From: an uncultured Clostridia bacterium | GTDB taxonomy: Bacteria; Bacillota; Clostridia; Christensenellales; Aristaeellaceae | Direction of reading: 5' to 3' | DNA length: 42,326 nt | Assembly (NCBI GenBank): GCA_934630975.1 | Contig: CAKTXH010000009.1 | Location: forward strand, 1-42,326 | Part shown: positions 29,450 to 37,591 of the stretch, piece by piece | How positions within the stretch are numbered: the stretch's first letter is position 1 | Layout: each line of letters begins with the position of its first letter | Position numbers and translations under genes: made by a program | Notes under the pieces: generated by a model | Databases searched by the model: none | Seen by the model: only the letters and a program-made list of their open reading frames with translations | What the model was told of the DNA's origin: nothing

Positions 29450-30604
29450 GTGGAAGAAGAAATCCGAAAGCGCATTGAAAACGGAACGTTTACGGATGAC
29501 GATATCGTTTCGCTGATGTGCTGGCAGCTGTCCCTGCCCGGCGAAGAGATGGATTGCGCGCTCATCGACGAATGTGACCGATACCTCTCCCGCGATGCGG
29601 AAGGCATGTCCGAGGCGGATCGGGAGCGCACATGGCGGCAGCTGCTTGTGCGCATCGGCGGGGAGAAGACGCGCAGACGCGCGGCGAACCCTGCGCATCG
29701 CGGGCGCGTCTCCCGGCGCAGGGCGTTGGCGTTGCTGCTGCTGGCGCTGTTGGCGCTGGCCGTCGGCGGCGTGGCCTATACGGTGCGGCGCGGTGTGCTG
29801 AATTTCACGGAGGACTTCGGTTTCGCGCCGATGGTCAGTCAGGACGGCGCGGATCAGCTTGTGATAAGCGGCAGTCTTGCGCATGTCGAGCTGGATCACA
29901 CGCTCATCGACGTGCGGGAGGCCGTGTACGACGGCGCGGAACTGCGCATCGTGTACAGCCTGACGGACAGAAGCGGTCAGCTCCATCTGGCCGAGCATGT
30001 CGCCAACGGGTACGAAATGCCCGGCTATCGGGAGGGCGAAACGCAGATCTGCGACTATGTGCTGGTGAACGGCCAGAACGTCGATTTCGATCAGGATTGG
30101 GAAGTGCCGGGCGACGAGCCGGGGCAGATGCTCTATTACCTGCAAACCAATCTGTCGGCGTGGCGCGCGGAACTGACGGACGCCAAGACGCTGGAGATCC
30201 GCCTGCCGATGCTGCAAAGCGGCGGGATGGTGGAATTCTCCATGCAGGCGGATGTGCCGGAGGGCATGATTCGCCATGCGCGCGTGGCCGAGACGCTGGA
30301 AGGGCCGACGGCGCGGGTTGTGCAATCCAACATTTCCCCGATCAGCGGCTATATCGAGCTGCTGCTGGAAGGCGTGGATAAGGAAACCTATTTCCGGGCG
30401 TTCGATAATCGCTATACCGTGTACGGCGCGGACGGGAGCGAATTGACGTGGGCGTATTCCGTGGGCATCCTCGGGGTGGATGAGGACGGAACGCATCTGG
30501 GCATCACCATCACGCCGCCTGCGGAGGAATGGCCGGAGGAGATCACGCTTTCGATTGACCGAAACCCGGTCAACGCCGAATATAAACTGGATATTGAACC
30601 GTGA
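29450..30604 (+). CDS. Membrane-anchored anti-sigma-factor-like protein
   Basis: The 384-residue protein has a cytoplasmic N-terminal part of about 90 residues (helical, acidic), a basic RRR stop, one membrane helix at about 92-109, and a large extracellular beta-rich domain. The layout and the strands IVYSLTDRSGQLHL and YVLVNGQNVDFDQDWEVPG resemble the DUF4179-type anti-sigma partners found next to ECF factors in Bacillota. This is judged from pattern and context, not from a search. It would hold the sigma factor at the membrane until a signal arrives. The start is GTG at 29450, 6 nt after AGGGAGGG. GTG at 29417 and TTG at 29429 are in frame but lack a good site. A terminator ends the pair. 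Confidence 0.7.
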   Translation: MEEEIRKRIENGTFTDDDIVSLMCWQLSLPGEEMDCALIDECDRYLSRDAEGMSEADRERTWRQLLVRIGGEKTRRRAANPAHRGRVSRRRALALLLLALLALAVGGVAYTVRRGVLNFTEDFGFAPMVSQDGADQLVISGSLAHVELDHTLIDVREAVYDGAELRIVYSLTDRSGQLHLAEHVANGYEMPGYREGETQICDYVLVNGQNVDFDQDWEVPGDEPGQMLYYLQTNLSAWRAELTDAKTLEIRLPMLQSGGMVEFSMQADVPEGMIRHARVAETLEGPTARVVQSNISPISGYIELLLEGVDKETYFRAFDNRYTVYGADGSELTWAYSVGILGVDEDGTHLGITITPPAEEWPEEITLSIDRNPVNAEYKLDIEP

Positions 30605-30610
30605 AACGGG

Positions 30611-30642
30611 CGGCTCTGCGCAGATGCGCGGGGCCGTTTTTT
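30611..30642 (+). terminator. Rho-independent terminator between anti-sigma gene and the paralogue operon
   Basis: CGGCTCTGCGC (30611-30621), loop AGAT, and GCGCGGGGCCG (30626-30636) pair with two G-U contacts, followed by six T. It separates the sigma pair from the nine-gene operon, which therefore needs its own promoter. Confidence 0.85.
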
Positions 30643-30666
30643 GTATGAAAAAATTTTTTTCAAAAG

Positions 30667-30698
30667 CGTGAGGATTTGCCCCGCTGACGCTCTATACA
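30667..30698 (+). promoter_or_regulatory. Possible ECF-type promoter of the paralogue operon
   Basis: Between the terminator and the P1 ribosome-binding site, GTGAGGATTT (about 30668-30677) precedes CTCTATACA (30690-30698). The spacing suits an ECF promoter, and there is no convincing TTGACA-like box 17 nt from TATACA. Recognition by the adjacent sigma factor is an inference. Confidence 0.3.
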
Positions 30699-30730
30699 GA
30701 TAAAAGGCTGAGGCCGAAGGAGGAACGCAT

Positions 30731-31894
30731 ATGAACATGAGACAGGCTTTTGCCGCGGGCGCGCTGCTGCTGGCGCTCACGCCGAATTGCGCCGCGGCGC
30801 AGGCGTATTACACCCTGCCGGAGATCAAAGAGCAGGCGAAGGACGGATGGCACGAGACGTATACCGACAAATACGGGCGGGAAACGGCGGTCGATATCGA
30901 CGTGGAGGTTTACGGGAACGACAAAGCGCCGATTATCAAAATCACCGACGCAGGCTATCGTGTGGATCAATCTGCGCTTTGGAGCGGAGAAAAAGCGGAA
31001 TCCGACCGATTTGTCATTGAGAAGAATTATCCGTATCTGACCGTGGAAAATGTGAAACGAAAAGGCGGTCGGCGCACGCACTTCTTCCATGCCTTTGGCA
31101 AGGCAGTCGATCTGGATAGGCCGTATGGCGCAGAACTGGGCAACGATTTGACGGTACGCGAAATGTACGCGTTCATGGCTGCAATTCTTGAAAGAAATGG
31201 GCTTGATTTAAGCGGCGATTTTGAATATGCGCATCCGATGGAGTTTGATATGATGTGCAACATTAATCAGACGACCATGCAGCCCGTTACACCGCCGTTT
31301 TACTATATTCGTCTCTGGGCGAAAATGAATGGTTTGCCCATTATGGCTCATGCGATGGAGAGCTTTAATAGGGCAGGCTGGCCAATGTATGAGCCGGATT
31401 TTACGATGATGATGATGAACGAGGAGAGCTATTCCATTTTGCTCACTACGATGAAGGAGACGGAAAGGGTGGCCGAAGATATCCCGCTGTGCTCGGTGCA
31501 AACGGTGATTAAAAACTTGGAAGAAGAAATCAAGTCTGGGCACCTCCAAAAGGTGTACACCTTGCGGTTTGGTTATGCGCTTTATAACGAGCCGGGGCAT
31601 GCGAATTATCGGAGGGATTTGGAAATTGACAGTCAGGCGGATTATTACGCTGTGCCGTCGTGGATCATGGAGTGCGCGTATATGGATAATCCCAAAGATA
31701 CATGGGTGGAATACGATGAAGAAACGCTTTTCAGGATGCATGGCGCAGATGGAAGCAATCGGGGGAATCTGGGCTTTAGGACGCTGACGATCAACGCGCA
31801 GACGGGAAAAATGATGAATATGAACGATCAAAGCAAAGACGGTTTCGGCGACGCAGATTACAAAGGCTTCATTCCGTGGGATGCAGTGAAATAA
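30731..31894 (+). CDS. Exported paralogue P1 of a six-copy family, function unknown
   Basis: The 387-residue protein begins with a signal peptide (MNMRQAFAAGALLLALTPNCAAAQA), then the family N-terminal block YYTLPEIKEQAKDGWHETYT with DKYGRET. A variable core follows (about 70-250). The conserved C-terminal half has EDIPLCS, LRFGYALYNEPG, ADYYAVPSWIMEC and LTINAQTG, ending GFGDADYKGFIPWDAVK. The order 'VPSW..EC', hydrophobic strand, then 'INAQTG' resembles PepSY/YycI-like modules; that link is inferred. P1, P2 and P6 form one subgroup (ADYYAVPSW). It is the first gene of the operon, with AAGGAGG at 30717-30723. Its core is related to that of P6. I do not recognise a named function. Confidence 0.8.
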   Translation: MNMRQAFAAGALLLALTPNCAAAQAYYTLPEIKEQAKDGWHETYTDKYGRETAVDIDVEVYGNDKAPIIKITDAGYRVDQSALWSGEKAESDRFVIEKNYPYLTVENVKRKGGRRTHFFHAFGKAVDLDRPYGAELGNDLTVREMYAFMAAILERNGLDLSGDFEYAHPMEFDMMCNINQTTMQPVTPPFYYIRLWAKMNGLPIMAHAMESFNRAGWPMYEPDFTMMMMNEESYSILLTTMKETERVAEDIPLCSVQTVIKNLEEEIKSGHLQKVYTLRFGYALYNEPGHANYRRDLEIDSQADYYAVPSWIMECAYMDNPKDTWVEYDEETLFRMHGADGSNRGNLGFRTLTINAQTGKMMNMNDQSKDGFGDADYKGFIPWDAVK

Positions 31895-31907
31895 GGAGGA
31901 CACAGGT

Positions 31908-33062
31908 ATGAAAAAGCAGTTTGCGGCGCTTCTGGCCGCGCTTTCCCTTCTGCCGACGCTTGCGCTGGCGCAGGAATATTATACCCTGCCGGAAATCAAA
32001 GAGCAGGCGAAAGACGGATGGCACGAGACGTATACCGACAAATACGGGCGGGAAACGGCGGTCGATATCGACGTGGATGTTTACGGGAACGACAAAGCGC
32101 CGGTTCTGCGGCTGGAGGACGCGAATCTTCAGGTGGACGAAACCCGACTCATCGACGGCGAAACGGCCGACCATATTCGGGATAAGTTCAAGCGTTTCAA
32201 CATCACCAAGGATTATCCTTACGACACGGTGACGGAAGTGCGCAAGAAGGGCGGACGCAAGACGTGGATTTACAGAGCGTGGGGCGAAGCGATTGACCCG
32301 AATAAAGCCTACGGCGCGGAGTACGGAAGCGATTTGACGATTGGCGGCGTGTATGATTTCTGCGCGCAGGCGCTCGCCCGTCAGGGACTGGATATGAGCG
32401 ATGATTTTGAATATGCCCATCCCAAACAGGTTGAAATGCTGGTCAACATCAGTCAGGCGACTGGGCAGCCTGCTTCCACGCCGTTTTATATCGTGAATCT
32501 GTGGCAGAAACTCCGGGGTCTGCCCATCCTTGAACACGCCATGAAGGGCTTTGAAAAGCAGGGCTGGCCGATGTATACGCCGACTGTGATTTTCATGATG
32601 CTTGACGAGAACAGCTACGACATCTACATCAACATGATGAAGGAGGCCGAACTGGTTGCGGAGGATATTCCGCTGTGCTCGTTTGACACGGTAAAGCGGA
32701 ATCTGGAAGCGCAGATTGAGGCCGGGCACATTCAAGGCGTGCTTTCCCTTCAGTTCGGCTATGCGCTTTACAACGAGCCGGGCTATCCGAATTATCGGAA
32801 GGATATCGAAATCGACTATCAGGCGGACTATTACGCCGTACCGTCGTGGGTGATCGAGTGCATCTACATGCCCAATGGGAAAAAGACGTTTGTTATGCAG
32901 GAAGATCCCACGCCGGGCGCGAACATCCGCGGCCAAAATGATTGCAAAACACTTGTCATCAACGCGCAGACCGGCGAATTGATAGATGTGACGGACAGAA
33001 GCAAAGGCGGTTTCGGCGACGCGGATTATAAAGGCTTCATTCCGTGGGACAGAGTGAAATAA
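31908..33062 (+). CDS. Exported paralogue P2 of the six-copy family
   Basis: The 384-residue protein has signal peptide MKKQFAALLAALSLLPTLALAQ-EYYT, then the shared YYTLPEIKEQAKDGWHETYT block. Over the first ~120 bases after the signal peptide, the DNA is almost the same as in P1, including ETAVDIDV and YGNDKAP. The core is its own (LEDANLQVDETRLIDGETAD and onward). The C-terminal blocks EDIPLCS, LQFGYALYNEPG, ADYYAVPSWVIEC, LVINAQTGE and FGDADYKGFIPWDRVK are all kept. The stop TAA lies in the AGGAGG-type spacer pattern used across the array: 13 nt separate P1 from P2 and P2 from the next gene, a permease. The function is unknown. Confidence 0.8.
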   Translation: MKKQFAALLAALSLLPTLALAQEYYTLPEIKEQAKDGWHETYTDKYGRETAVDIDVDVYGNDKAPVLRLEDANLQVDETRLIDGETADHIRDKFKRFNITKDYPYDTVTEVRKKGGRKTWIYRAWGEAIDPNKAYGAEYGSDLTIGGVYDFCAQALARQGLDMSDDFEYAHPKQVEMLVNISQATGQPASTPFYIVNLWQKLRGLPILEHAMKGFEKQGWPMYTPTVIFMMLDENSYDIYINMMKEAELVAEDIPLCSFDTVKRNLEAQIEAGHIQGVLSLQFGYALYNEPGYPNYRKDIEIDYQADYYAVPSWVIECIYMPNGKKTFVMQEDPTPGANIRGQNDCKTLVINAQTGELIDVTDRSKGGFGDADYKGFIPWDRVK

Positions 33063-33075
33063 CGAGGAGGAAACC

Positions 33076-33870
33076 ATGCTGGAAGAAATCAAATCGACAT
33101 TCAAATCCCGCACTTACTGGATGGCGTTCGCGGTCAGCTTTTTGACGCTGCTGGGCTACTCGCTCTCCTCAAGGGTGAACGAAATCAGCGTGAACGAGAG
33201 CATGGAATACTGCGAGAGCGCGCTGGGGCTGTCCGTCGGCGGCATTTTCTTCGGCGGGTTCATGCTGCTGTTTCCGTTCTGTGCCTCGATTGCGCACGCG
33301 ACCAGCCAGGTGGACGAGCTGAGGAGCGGTATGGCACGCTGGCGGGCGATGCGCGGGTCTGTCGCGCGATATGTCGGCGTGAAAACCGCGGCTTCGATGC
33401 TGGCGGCGGCGCTGGCGACGACGAGCGCGTTTGCGCTGCATGCGGCGATTTGGAACTGCGTCGCCCTGCCGTGCGACCCGGCAACGTACCCCGTGCACAC
33501 GATCTATTTCGCGGATGACTGCGTGTTTTTGAACCTGTATACGGTGGCGCATGGCCTGCCGATGTATCTGGCGATTGCGGCGGGCATGGCGTTTTCGGCG
33601 GCGGTTTGGGCGGTGGTCGCGCTGGCGGCGGCCGCGTGGTCGCCGGATAAGCTGCTGAGCTTCACCATTCCGTCGTTCCTCTACTACCTTTGGGCTGCGG
33701 ACGCGCCGGATTGGTTCCTCGGACTGAAAATTCCGCATCCGGCCAGCCTGTTTAACGACGGCCTGTCCGCGGCGAGCCTGAAAACCACGCTGATTGGCTA
33801 TGGCGTGCTGTTTGCCGTCAGCCTTGCGGCGTACTACGCCGGATGCGAAAGGAGGCTTCGCCATGCGTGA
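33076..33870 (+). CDS. ABC transporter permease A (ABC-2 / lantibiotic-immunity-like)
   Basis: The 264-residue integral membrane protein has about six helices: near residues 14-31, 50-72, 108-130, 160-188, 193-208 and 235-255. A short cytoplasmic N-terminus precedes them (MLEEIKSTFKSRTYW). Size and layout match the MutE/EpiG-type permeases of bacitracin/lantibiotic immunity transporters, a family-level judgement. GAGGAGG sits 5 nt before the start. The gene begins 13 nt after P2 and overlaps the second permease by 8 nt. With permease B and the ATPase it would make one complete ABC transporter set inside the paralogue operon, so the transporter and exported proteins are probably made together. 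Confidence 0.75.
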   Translation: MLEEIKSTFKSRTYWMAFAVSFLTLLGYSLSSRVNEISVNESMEYCESALGLSVGGIFFGGFMLLFPFCASIAHATSQVDELRSGMARWRAMRGSVARYVGVKTAASMLAAALATTSAFALHAAIWNCVALPCDPATYPVHTIYFADDCVFLNLYTVAHGLPMYLAIAAGMAFSAAVWAVVALAAAAWSPDKLLSFTIPSFLYYLWAADAPDWFLGLKIPHPASLFNDGLSAASLKTTLIGYGVLFAVSLAAYYAGCERRLRHA

Positions 33871-34705
33871 AAAGCATACGCTTTCGGCGACCCTGCGCGG
33901 CCATTGGAGCCTGTGGGTCCATTCGCCGCGGACGATCATCGCGCTGGCGTTCGTGGTGATGATGACGACCATGTACACCCGCGGGCAGCGCGCAATCTAT
34001 GAGGAGGTCGGCTATGCGCTGCATCTGGGCGAGATGGTTTTCGCGAGCGTCAATCAGGGGTTCCATCTGCTGAACACGAGCATCGGCTTTCTGGTCATGA
34101 TTTCGGAAATCCCCAAGCGGATTTCATGGCAGAAATACGCGCTGATCCGCCAGTCGCGCGGGCAGTGGCTGACTTCGCTGGTCGTATTCAGCGCGATCAT
34201 CTCGGCGCTGTTTCTGGCGGCGATGCTGCTTTCGGCGGCGCTCTGCTCGCTGCCCTATGCCGCGCCGGGCGGGGGATGGAGCGACCTCGAGCGGCTGGCC
34301 GCCGACCCGGATTATAGCTACGAAATCCAGTTCGTGAGCGAATATATCCGCGCGCTGTCGCCGCTGGCGGCCTGCGCGCTGGCAGCGGCGGTGCAGCTGG
34401 GCTATTACATGACGCTGACGCTGACCGTTCTCGCGTTCGCGCTGTTTGACTGCGGGAACGTCGGCGTCATGATCTGCGTGCTGCTGGTTACGTCGCATAT
34501 CACGCTGCTGGCCGAACTGTTCCCGGGCATTGTCCTGCCGGGGCTGTATGCGACGCTGAGCAACATCGCTTCGCAGGCATATGGCGACGAAATCGGCGCG
34601 GCGCTTCGCACGCTCGGCGGGTACGGCGCGGTGATGGCGGCGCTGATTGCGGTGATGGCGGCGCGCGTGCAGCGCATGGATCTGCGGTTTGAAGGAAGGG
34701 AGTAA
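33863..34705 (+). CDS. ABC transporter permease B
   Basis: The 280-residue membrane protein has about six helices (TIIALAFVVMMTTMYT, LLNTSIGFLVMI, WLTSLVVFSAIISALFLAAM, LAACALAAAVQLGYYMTL with TLTVLAFALF, VGVMICVLLVTSHITLL, and YGAVMAALIAVMAA). It partners permease A. The ATG at 33863 lies inside the 3' end of permease A (8-nt overlap) and follows AAAGGAGG at 33848-33855 by 7 nt; the frame is open further upstream but without a good site. The long loop between helices 3 and 4 (about 130-165, with GGGWSDLERLAADPD) would face the outside or form a small soluble bulge. The ATPase follows after 4 nt. Confidence 0.75.
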   Translation: MREKHTLSATLRGHWSLWVHSPRTIIALAFVVMMTTMYTRGQRAIYEEVGYALHLGEMVFASVNQGFHLLNTSIGFLVMISEIPKRISWQKYALIRQSRGQWLTSLVVFSAIISALFLAAMLLSAALCSLPYAAPGGGWSDLERLAADPDYSYEIQFVSEYIRALSPLAACALAAAVQLGYYMTLTLTVLAFALFDCGNVGVMICVLLVTSHITLLAELFPGIVLPGLYATLSNIASQAYGDEIGAALRTLGGYGAVMAALIAVMAARVQRMDLRFEGRE

Positions 34706-34709
34706 GACG

Positions 34710-35393
34710 ATGATTCAGGTTGAAAACCTATCCAAGCGATACGGAAAAAACGAGGTGCTGCGCCAGATCACGGTTCAGTTTGAATCGGGCGGCATTTACG
34801 GGCTGGTCGGCGCGAACGGCTGCGGCAAAACGACGCTGATGCGCTGCATCTGCGGGTTCAGCCAGCCGACGACGGGCTATGTGATCGTGAACGGCTGTCT
34901 GGTCGGCGGGCGGGGCGCGCTGAGACGCAATCCCGAGTTGCAAAAAAGCGGCGCGTTTGGCACGATGGCGGATTTCGCCCCGCGGACGGGCGTGATCATC
35001 GAAAGCCCCGGCTTTCTGCCGAATGAATCCGGGTTGGCGAACCTGATGCTGCTGGCGAGCATGTCCGGCCGTGCCGGGCGGGAGGATGCGCGCCGCGCGA
35101 TGGAGACGCTTGGCCTTTCGCCGGATGAAAAGAAGCCCGTCAGCCAGTATTCGCTGGGCATGCGCCAGCGGCTCGGCTTCGCGCAGGCGATGATGGAAAA
35201 CCCGGACGTGCTGATTCTCGACGAGCCGTTCAACGCGATGGACAAGGCTTCCATGCAGGAGGTGCACGCCCTGCTGAAAAAATTCCGCGACGCGGATAAA
35301 ACCATCCTCCTCGCCAGCCATAGCGCGGCGGATATCGCAAGGGCCTGCGATATCGTCTATGAGATGGAAAACGGCGCGTTCAAACGAATCTGA
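34710..35393 (+). CDS. ABC transporter ATPase, BcrA/LanF-like
   Basis: The 227-residue nucleotide-binding protein has all motors: Walker A GANGCGKT (34-41), signature YSLGMRQR (147-154), Walker B VLILDEP (167-173), D-loop FNAMD, and switch histidine H204. The Q-loop position reads GVIIESPGFLPNESGLANL, with Glu98 where most ABC ATPases have Gln. This E-loop and the following 'P-x-F-x-x-N-x-x-G-x-x-NL' pattern are hallmarks of the bacitracin BcrA / lantibiotic-immunity LanF group. Such transporters expel antimicrobial peptides from the membrane. AAGGGAG at 34696-34702 supports the ATG at 34710. P3 follows. The substrate here is unknown, and no lantibiotic precursor or modification gene was seen in the window. 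Confidence 0.9.
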   Translation: MIQVENLSKRYGKNEVLRQITVQFESGGIYGLVGANGCGKTTLMRCICGFSQPTTGYVIVNGCLVGGRGALRRNPELQKSGAFGTMADFAPRTGVIIESPGFLPNESGLANLMLLASMSGRAGREDARRAMETLGLSPDEKKPVSQYSLGMRQRLGFAQAMMENPDVLILDEPFNAMDKASMQEVHALLKKFRDADKTILLASHSAADIARACDIVYEMENGAFKRI

Positions 35394-35426
35394 CGGACTG
35401 AAAAGATGCGGAAAGGACGGATGAAC

Positions 35427-36494
35427 ATGAAACGATTCGCGGCTCTCTGCGCGGCGCTCTGCCTGCTGCCGACATTCGCGCTTGCGCAGGAATATTATAC
35501 CCTGCCCGAAATCAAGGAGCAGGCGAAAGACGGATGGCACGAGACGTATACCGATAAGTACGGGCGGAAAACGAATGTGGATATCGACGTGGAGGTATAC
35601 GGAGACGAGACCGCGCCGGTGCTGAAGGTTGGATGGGGAGAGTACGGAAAGACAATCAAAGACCGCATGTTCCAACTGGACTACAATCCACCGATTGAAA
35701 CGCTGATGGAAGCCAAACCGCACGGCGGAAAATCGACGTATATCTATGAAGCCGAAAAGAACATGAAAGTGGACTTGGATGAAAAATACGGTGAGGAATA
35801 TGGCAATGAGCTGACGCTTCGGGAAGCATATGATTTGACGACGGAAATCCTGAAAGCGCATGAAATGCCGATCTATGATTATCTGTATGAATTGCCGAGA
35901 AAATTCAGCGTCGTATACAGCGTAAACCCGAAAACCAATGAGGTTTTGGCGCCCGCGTTCTATAATATGAGCGTCAGAATGAAGAAAAGAGGACTCCCGA
36001 TTTTCAATAATGCGGGGGATTCGTACATGAACAGCCCAACCCCGTGGTATAACCCGGCGATCATGATCATTATGAAGAACCCCGATGCGTACAGCATCTA
36101 TGAGCCGATTCTGGAGGAGGAAGAGGTACTGACCGAGGATATTCCGCTGTGCTCGCTGGAAAAGGTGATTCAAAGCATCGAAGCGAAGATAAAAGCCGGA
36201 TATATTCAGAACGTGGCCGCGCTGAGATTCGGGTATTCGATCTATAATGATCCCGCGATTGAAAATGTGGAACAGTTTTCCGGGTATGACGCGGATTGCT
36301 ATTATCTCGTGCCCTCGTGGATTGTTGAATGTACTTTTGCGGATAACCCGAAAAAAGATGACGATCCGACGAAAACCAGAATGATGACGATCAACGCGCA
36401 GACAGGCGAGATGCTCGACCGCTTTGATAAAAGCTATAAAGGGCGCGGCGACGCGCGCTATAAAGGCTTCATCCCGTGGGATAAAGTGAAATGA
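35427..36494 (+). CDS. Exported paralogue P3 of the six-copy family
   Basis: From the ATG at 35427 the product has 355 residues and starts MKRFAALCAALCLLPTFALAQ-EYYT, aligning with the other signal peptides. ATGs at 35406 and 35421 are in frame, but GAAAGGA at 35411-35417 fits 35427 best. The N-terminal block is followed by NVDIDVEVYGDETAPVLKVGWGEYGK, then a core shared in outline with P4. The last 121 codons are base-for-base those of P4 (see the repeat at 36133). Ends: EDIPLCS, LRFGYSIYNDPA, DADCYYLVPSWIVEC, MTINAQTGEM, GDARYKGFIPWDKVK. Subgroup with P4 and P5 (DADCYYLVPSW). It starts 33 nt after the ATPase stop. Function unknown. Confidence 0.8.
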   Translation: MKRFAALCAALCLLPTFALAQEYYTLPEIKEQAKDGWHETYTDKYGRKTNVDIDVEVYGDETAPVLKVGWGEYGKTIKDRMFQLDYNPPIETLMEAKPHGGKSTYIYEAEKNMKVDLDEKYGEEYGNELTLREAYDLTTEILKAHEMPIYDYLYELPRKFSVVYSVNPKTNEVLAPAFYNMSVRMKKRGLPIFNNAGDSYMNSPTPWYNPAIMIIMKNPDAYSIYEPILEEEEVLTEDIPLCSLEKVIQSIEAKIKAGYIQNVAALRFGYSIYNDPAIENVEQFSGYDADCYYLVPSWIVECTFADNPKKDDDPTKTRMMTINAQTGEMLDRFDKSYKGRGDARYKGFIPWDKVK

Positions 36495-36501
36495 GGAGGA
36501 A
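36133..36501 (+). repeat. 369-bp exact direct repeat, copy 1 (3' third of P3)
   Basis: From CCGAGGATATTCCG through the stop codon and the first 7 nt of the linker, the sequence is the same, base for base by eye, as 37217-37585. The copies are offset by 1084 bp. Confidence 0.92.
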
Positions 36502-36507
36502 CGAGCG

Positions 36508-37578
36508 ATGAAAAAACGGCTTGCGGCGCTGCTGACTGCGCTTTCCCTGCTGCCGACATTCGCGCTGGCGCAGGAATATTATACCCTGCCCGAAATCAAG
36601 GAGCAGGCGAAAGACGGCTGGCACGAGACGTATACCGATAAGTATGGGCGGGAAACGAACGTGGATATCGACGTGGAGGTATACGGAGACGAGACTGCGC
36701 CGGTGCTGAAAGTTGGATGGGGAGAGTACGGAAAATTTACGGACGATAATGCATTTAAACTGGTGAATAACCATCCGGTTGACAGACTTATGGAGGCAAA
36801 AAAACAGGGCGGCAAGTCAACATATATATATGAATGGGTCAAAAACATGACGGTGAATCTGGATGAACCATATGGGCAAGATTATGAAAACAAGCTGACT
36901 TTACGGGAAATGTATCAGTTTACAGCGGAAAAGTTAAAAGAGCATGAGATGCCAGTCTATGACTATCTTTATGAAATGCCCGAGAAATTTAGCGTGGTAT
37001 ACAGCATCAATTCCAGAACAAATGATGTGTTGGTTCCAGCATTTTATGAAGTTCTCCTTTATATGAAAAAAAGAGGACTGCCGATTTTTAACAACGCAGC
37101 TGACTCGTATGCTAATGCACCATCTCCGTGGTATGATGCAAATATGTGTATTGTGATGCTCAATCAAAATGAGTATGTCATATATGAGCCGGTTTTCGAG
37201 GAGGAAGAGGTTCTGGCCGAGGATATTCCGCTGTGCTCGCTGGAAAAGGTGATTCAAAGCATCGAAGCGAAGATAAAAGCCGGATATATTCAGAACGTGG
37301 CCGCGCTGAGATTCGGGTATTCGATCTATAATGATCCCGCGATTGAAAATGTGGAACAGTTTTCCGGGTATGACGCGGATTGCTATTATCTCGTGCCCTC
37401 GTGGATTGTTGAATGTACTTTTGCGGATAACCCGAAAAAAGATGACGATCCGACGAAAACCAGAATGATGACGATCAACGCGCAGACAGGCGAGATGCTC
37501 GACCGCTTTGATAAAAGCTATAAAGGGCGCGGCGACGCGCGCTATAAAGGCTTCATCCCGTGGGATAAAGTGAAATGA
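36508..37578 (+). CDS. Exported paralogue P4 of the six-copy family
   Basis: The 356-residue protein has signal peptide MKKRLAALLTALSLLPTFALAQ-EYYT. Its first 75 residues match P3 almost fully. The core (about 76-228) is related to P3 but diverged (KFTDDNAFKLVNNHPVDRLMEAKKQ, later ADSYANAPSPWYDANMCIVM) and clearly AT-rich. The 3' third is identical to P3 at the DNA level. So recombination has homogenised both ends while the middle has drifted or been replaced. GGAGGAACGAGCG is the 13-nt linker before its start. Invariant cysteines of the family (IPLCS and VEC) are present. Function unknown. Confidence 0.8.
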   Translation: MKKRLAALLTALSLLPTFALAQEYYTLPEIKEQAKDGWHETYTDKYGRETNVDIDVEVYGDETAPVLKVGWGEYGKFTDDNAFKLVNNHPVDRLMEAKKQGGKSTYIYEWVKNMTVNLDEPYGQDYENKLTLREMYQFTAEKLKEHEMPVYDYLYEMPEKFSVVYSINSRTNDVLVPAFYEVLLYMKKRGLPIFNNAADSYANAPSPWYDANMCIVMLNQNEYVIYEPVFEEEEVLAEDIPLCSLEKVIQSIEAKIKAGYIQNVAALRFGYSIYNDPAIENVEQFSGYDADCYYLVPSWIVECTFADNPKKDDDPTKTRMMTINAQTGEMLDRFDKSYKGRGDARYKGFIPWDKVK

Positions 37579-37585
37579 GGAGGAA
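37217..37585 (+). repeat. 369-bp exact direct repeat, copy 2 (3' third of P4)
   Basis: Second copy of the block at 36133-36501. It ends where the linker base changes from C to T (GGAGGAA-C versus GGAGGAA-T). The genes upstream of the block diverge sharply, which suggests gene conversion or a recent local duplication. Confidence 0.92.
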
Positions 37586-37591
37586 TGAGCG

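Noticed and set aside
33076..35393. Complete lantibiotic biosynthesis locus
   Set aside because: Only immunity-type transporter genes are present; no precursor peptide, LanB/LanC/LanM or protease gene was found around them.
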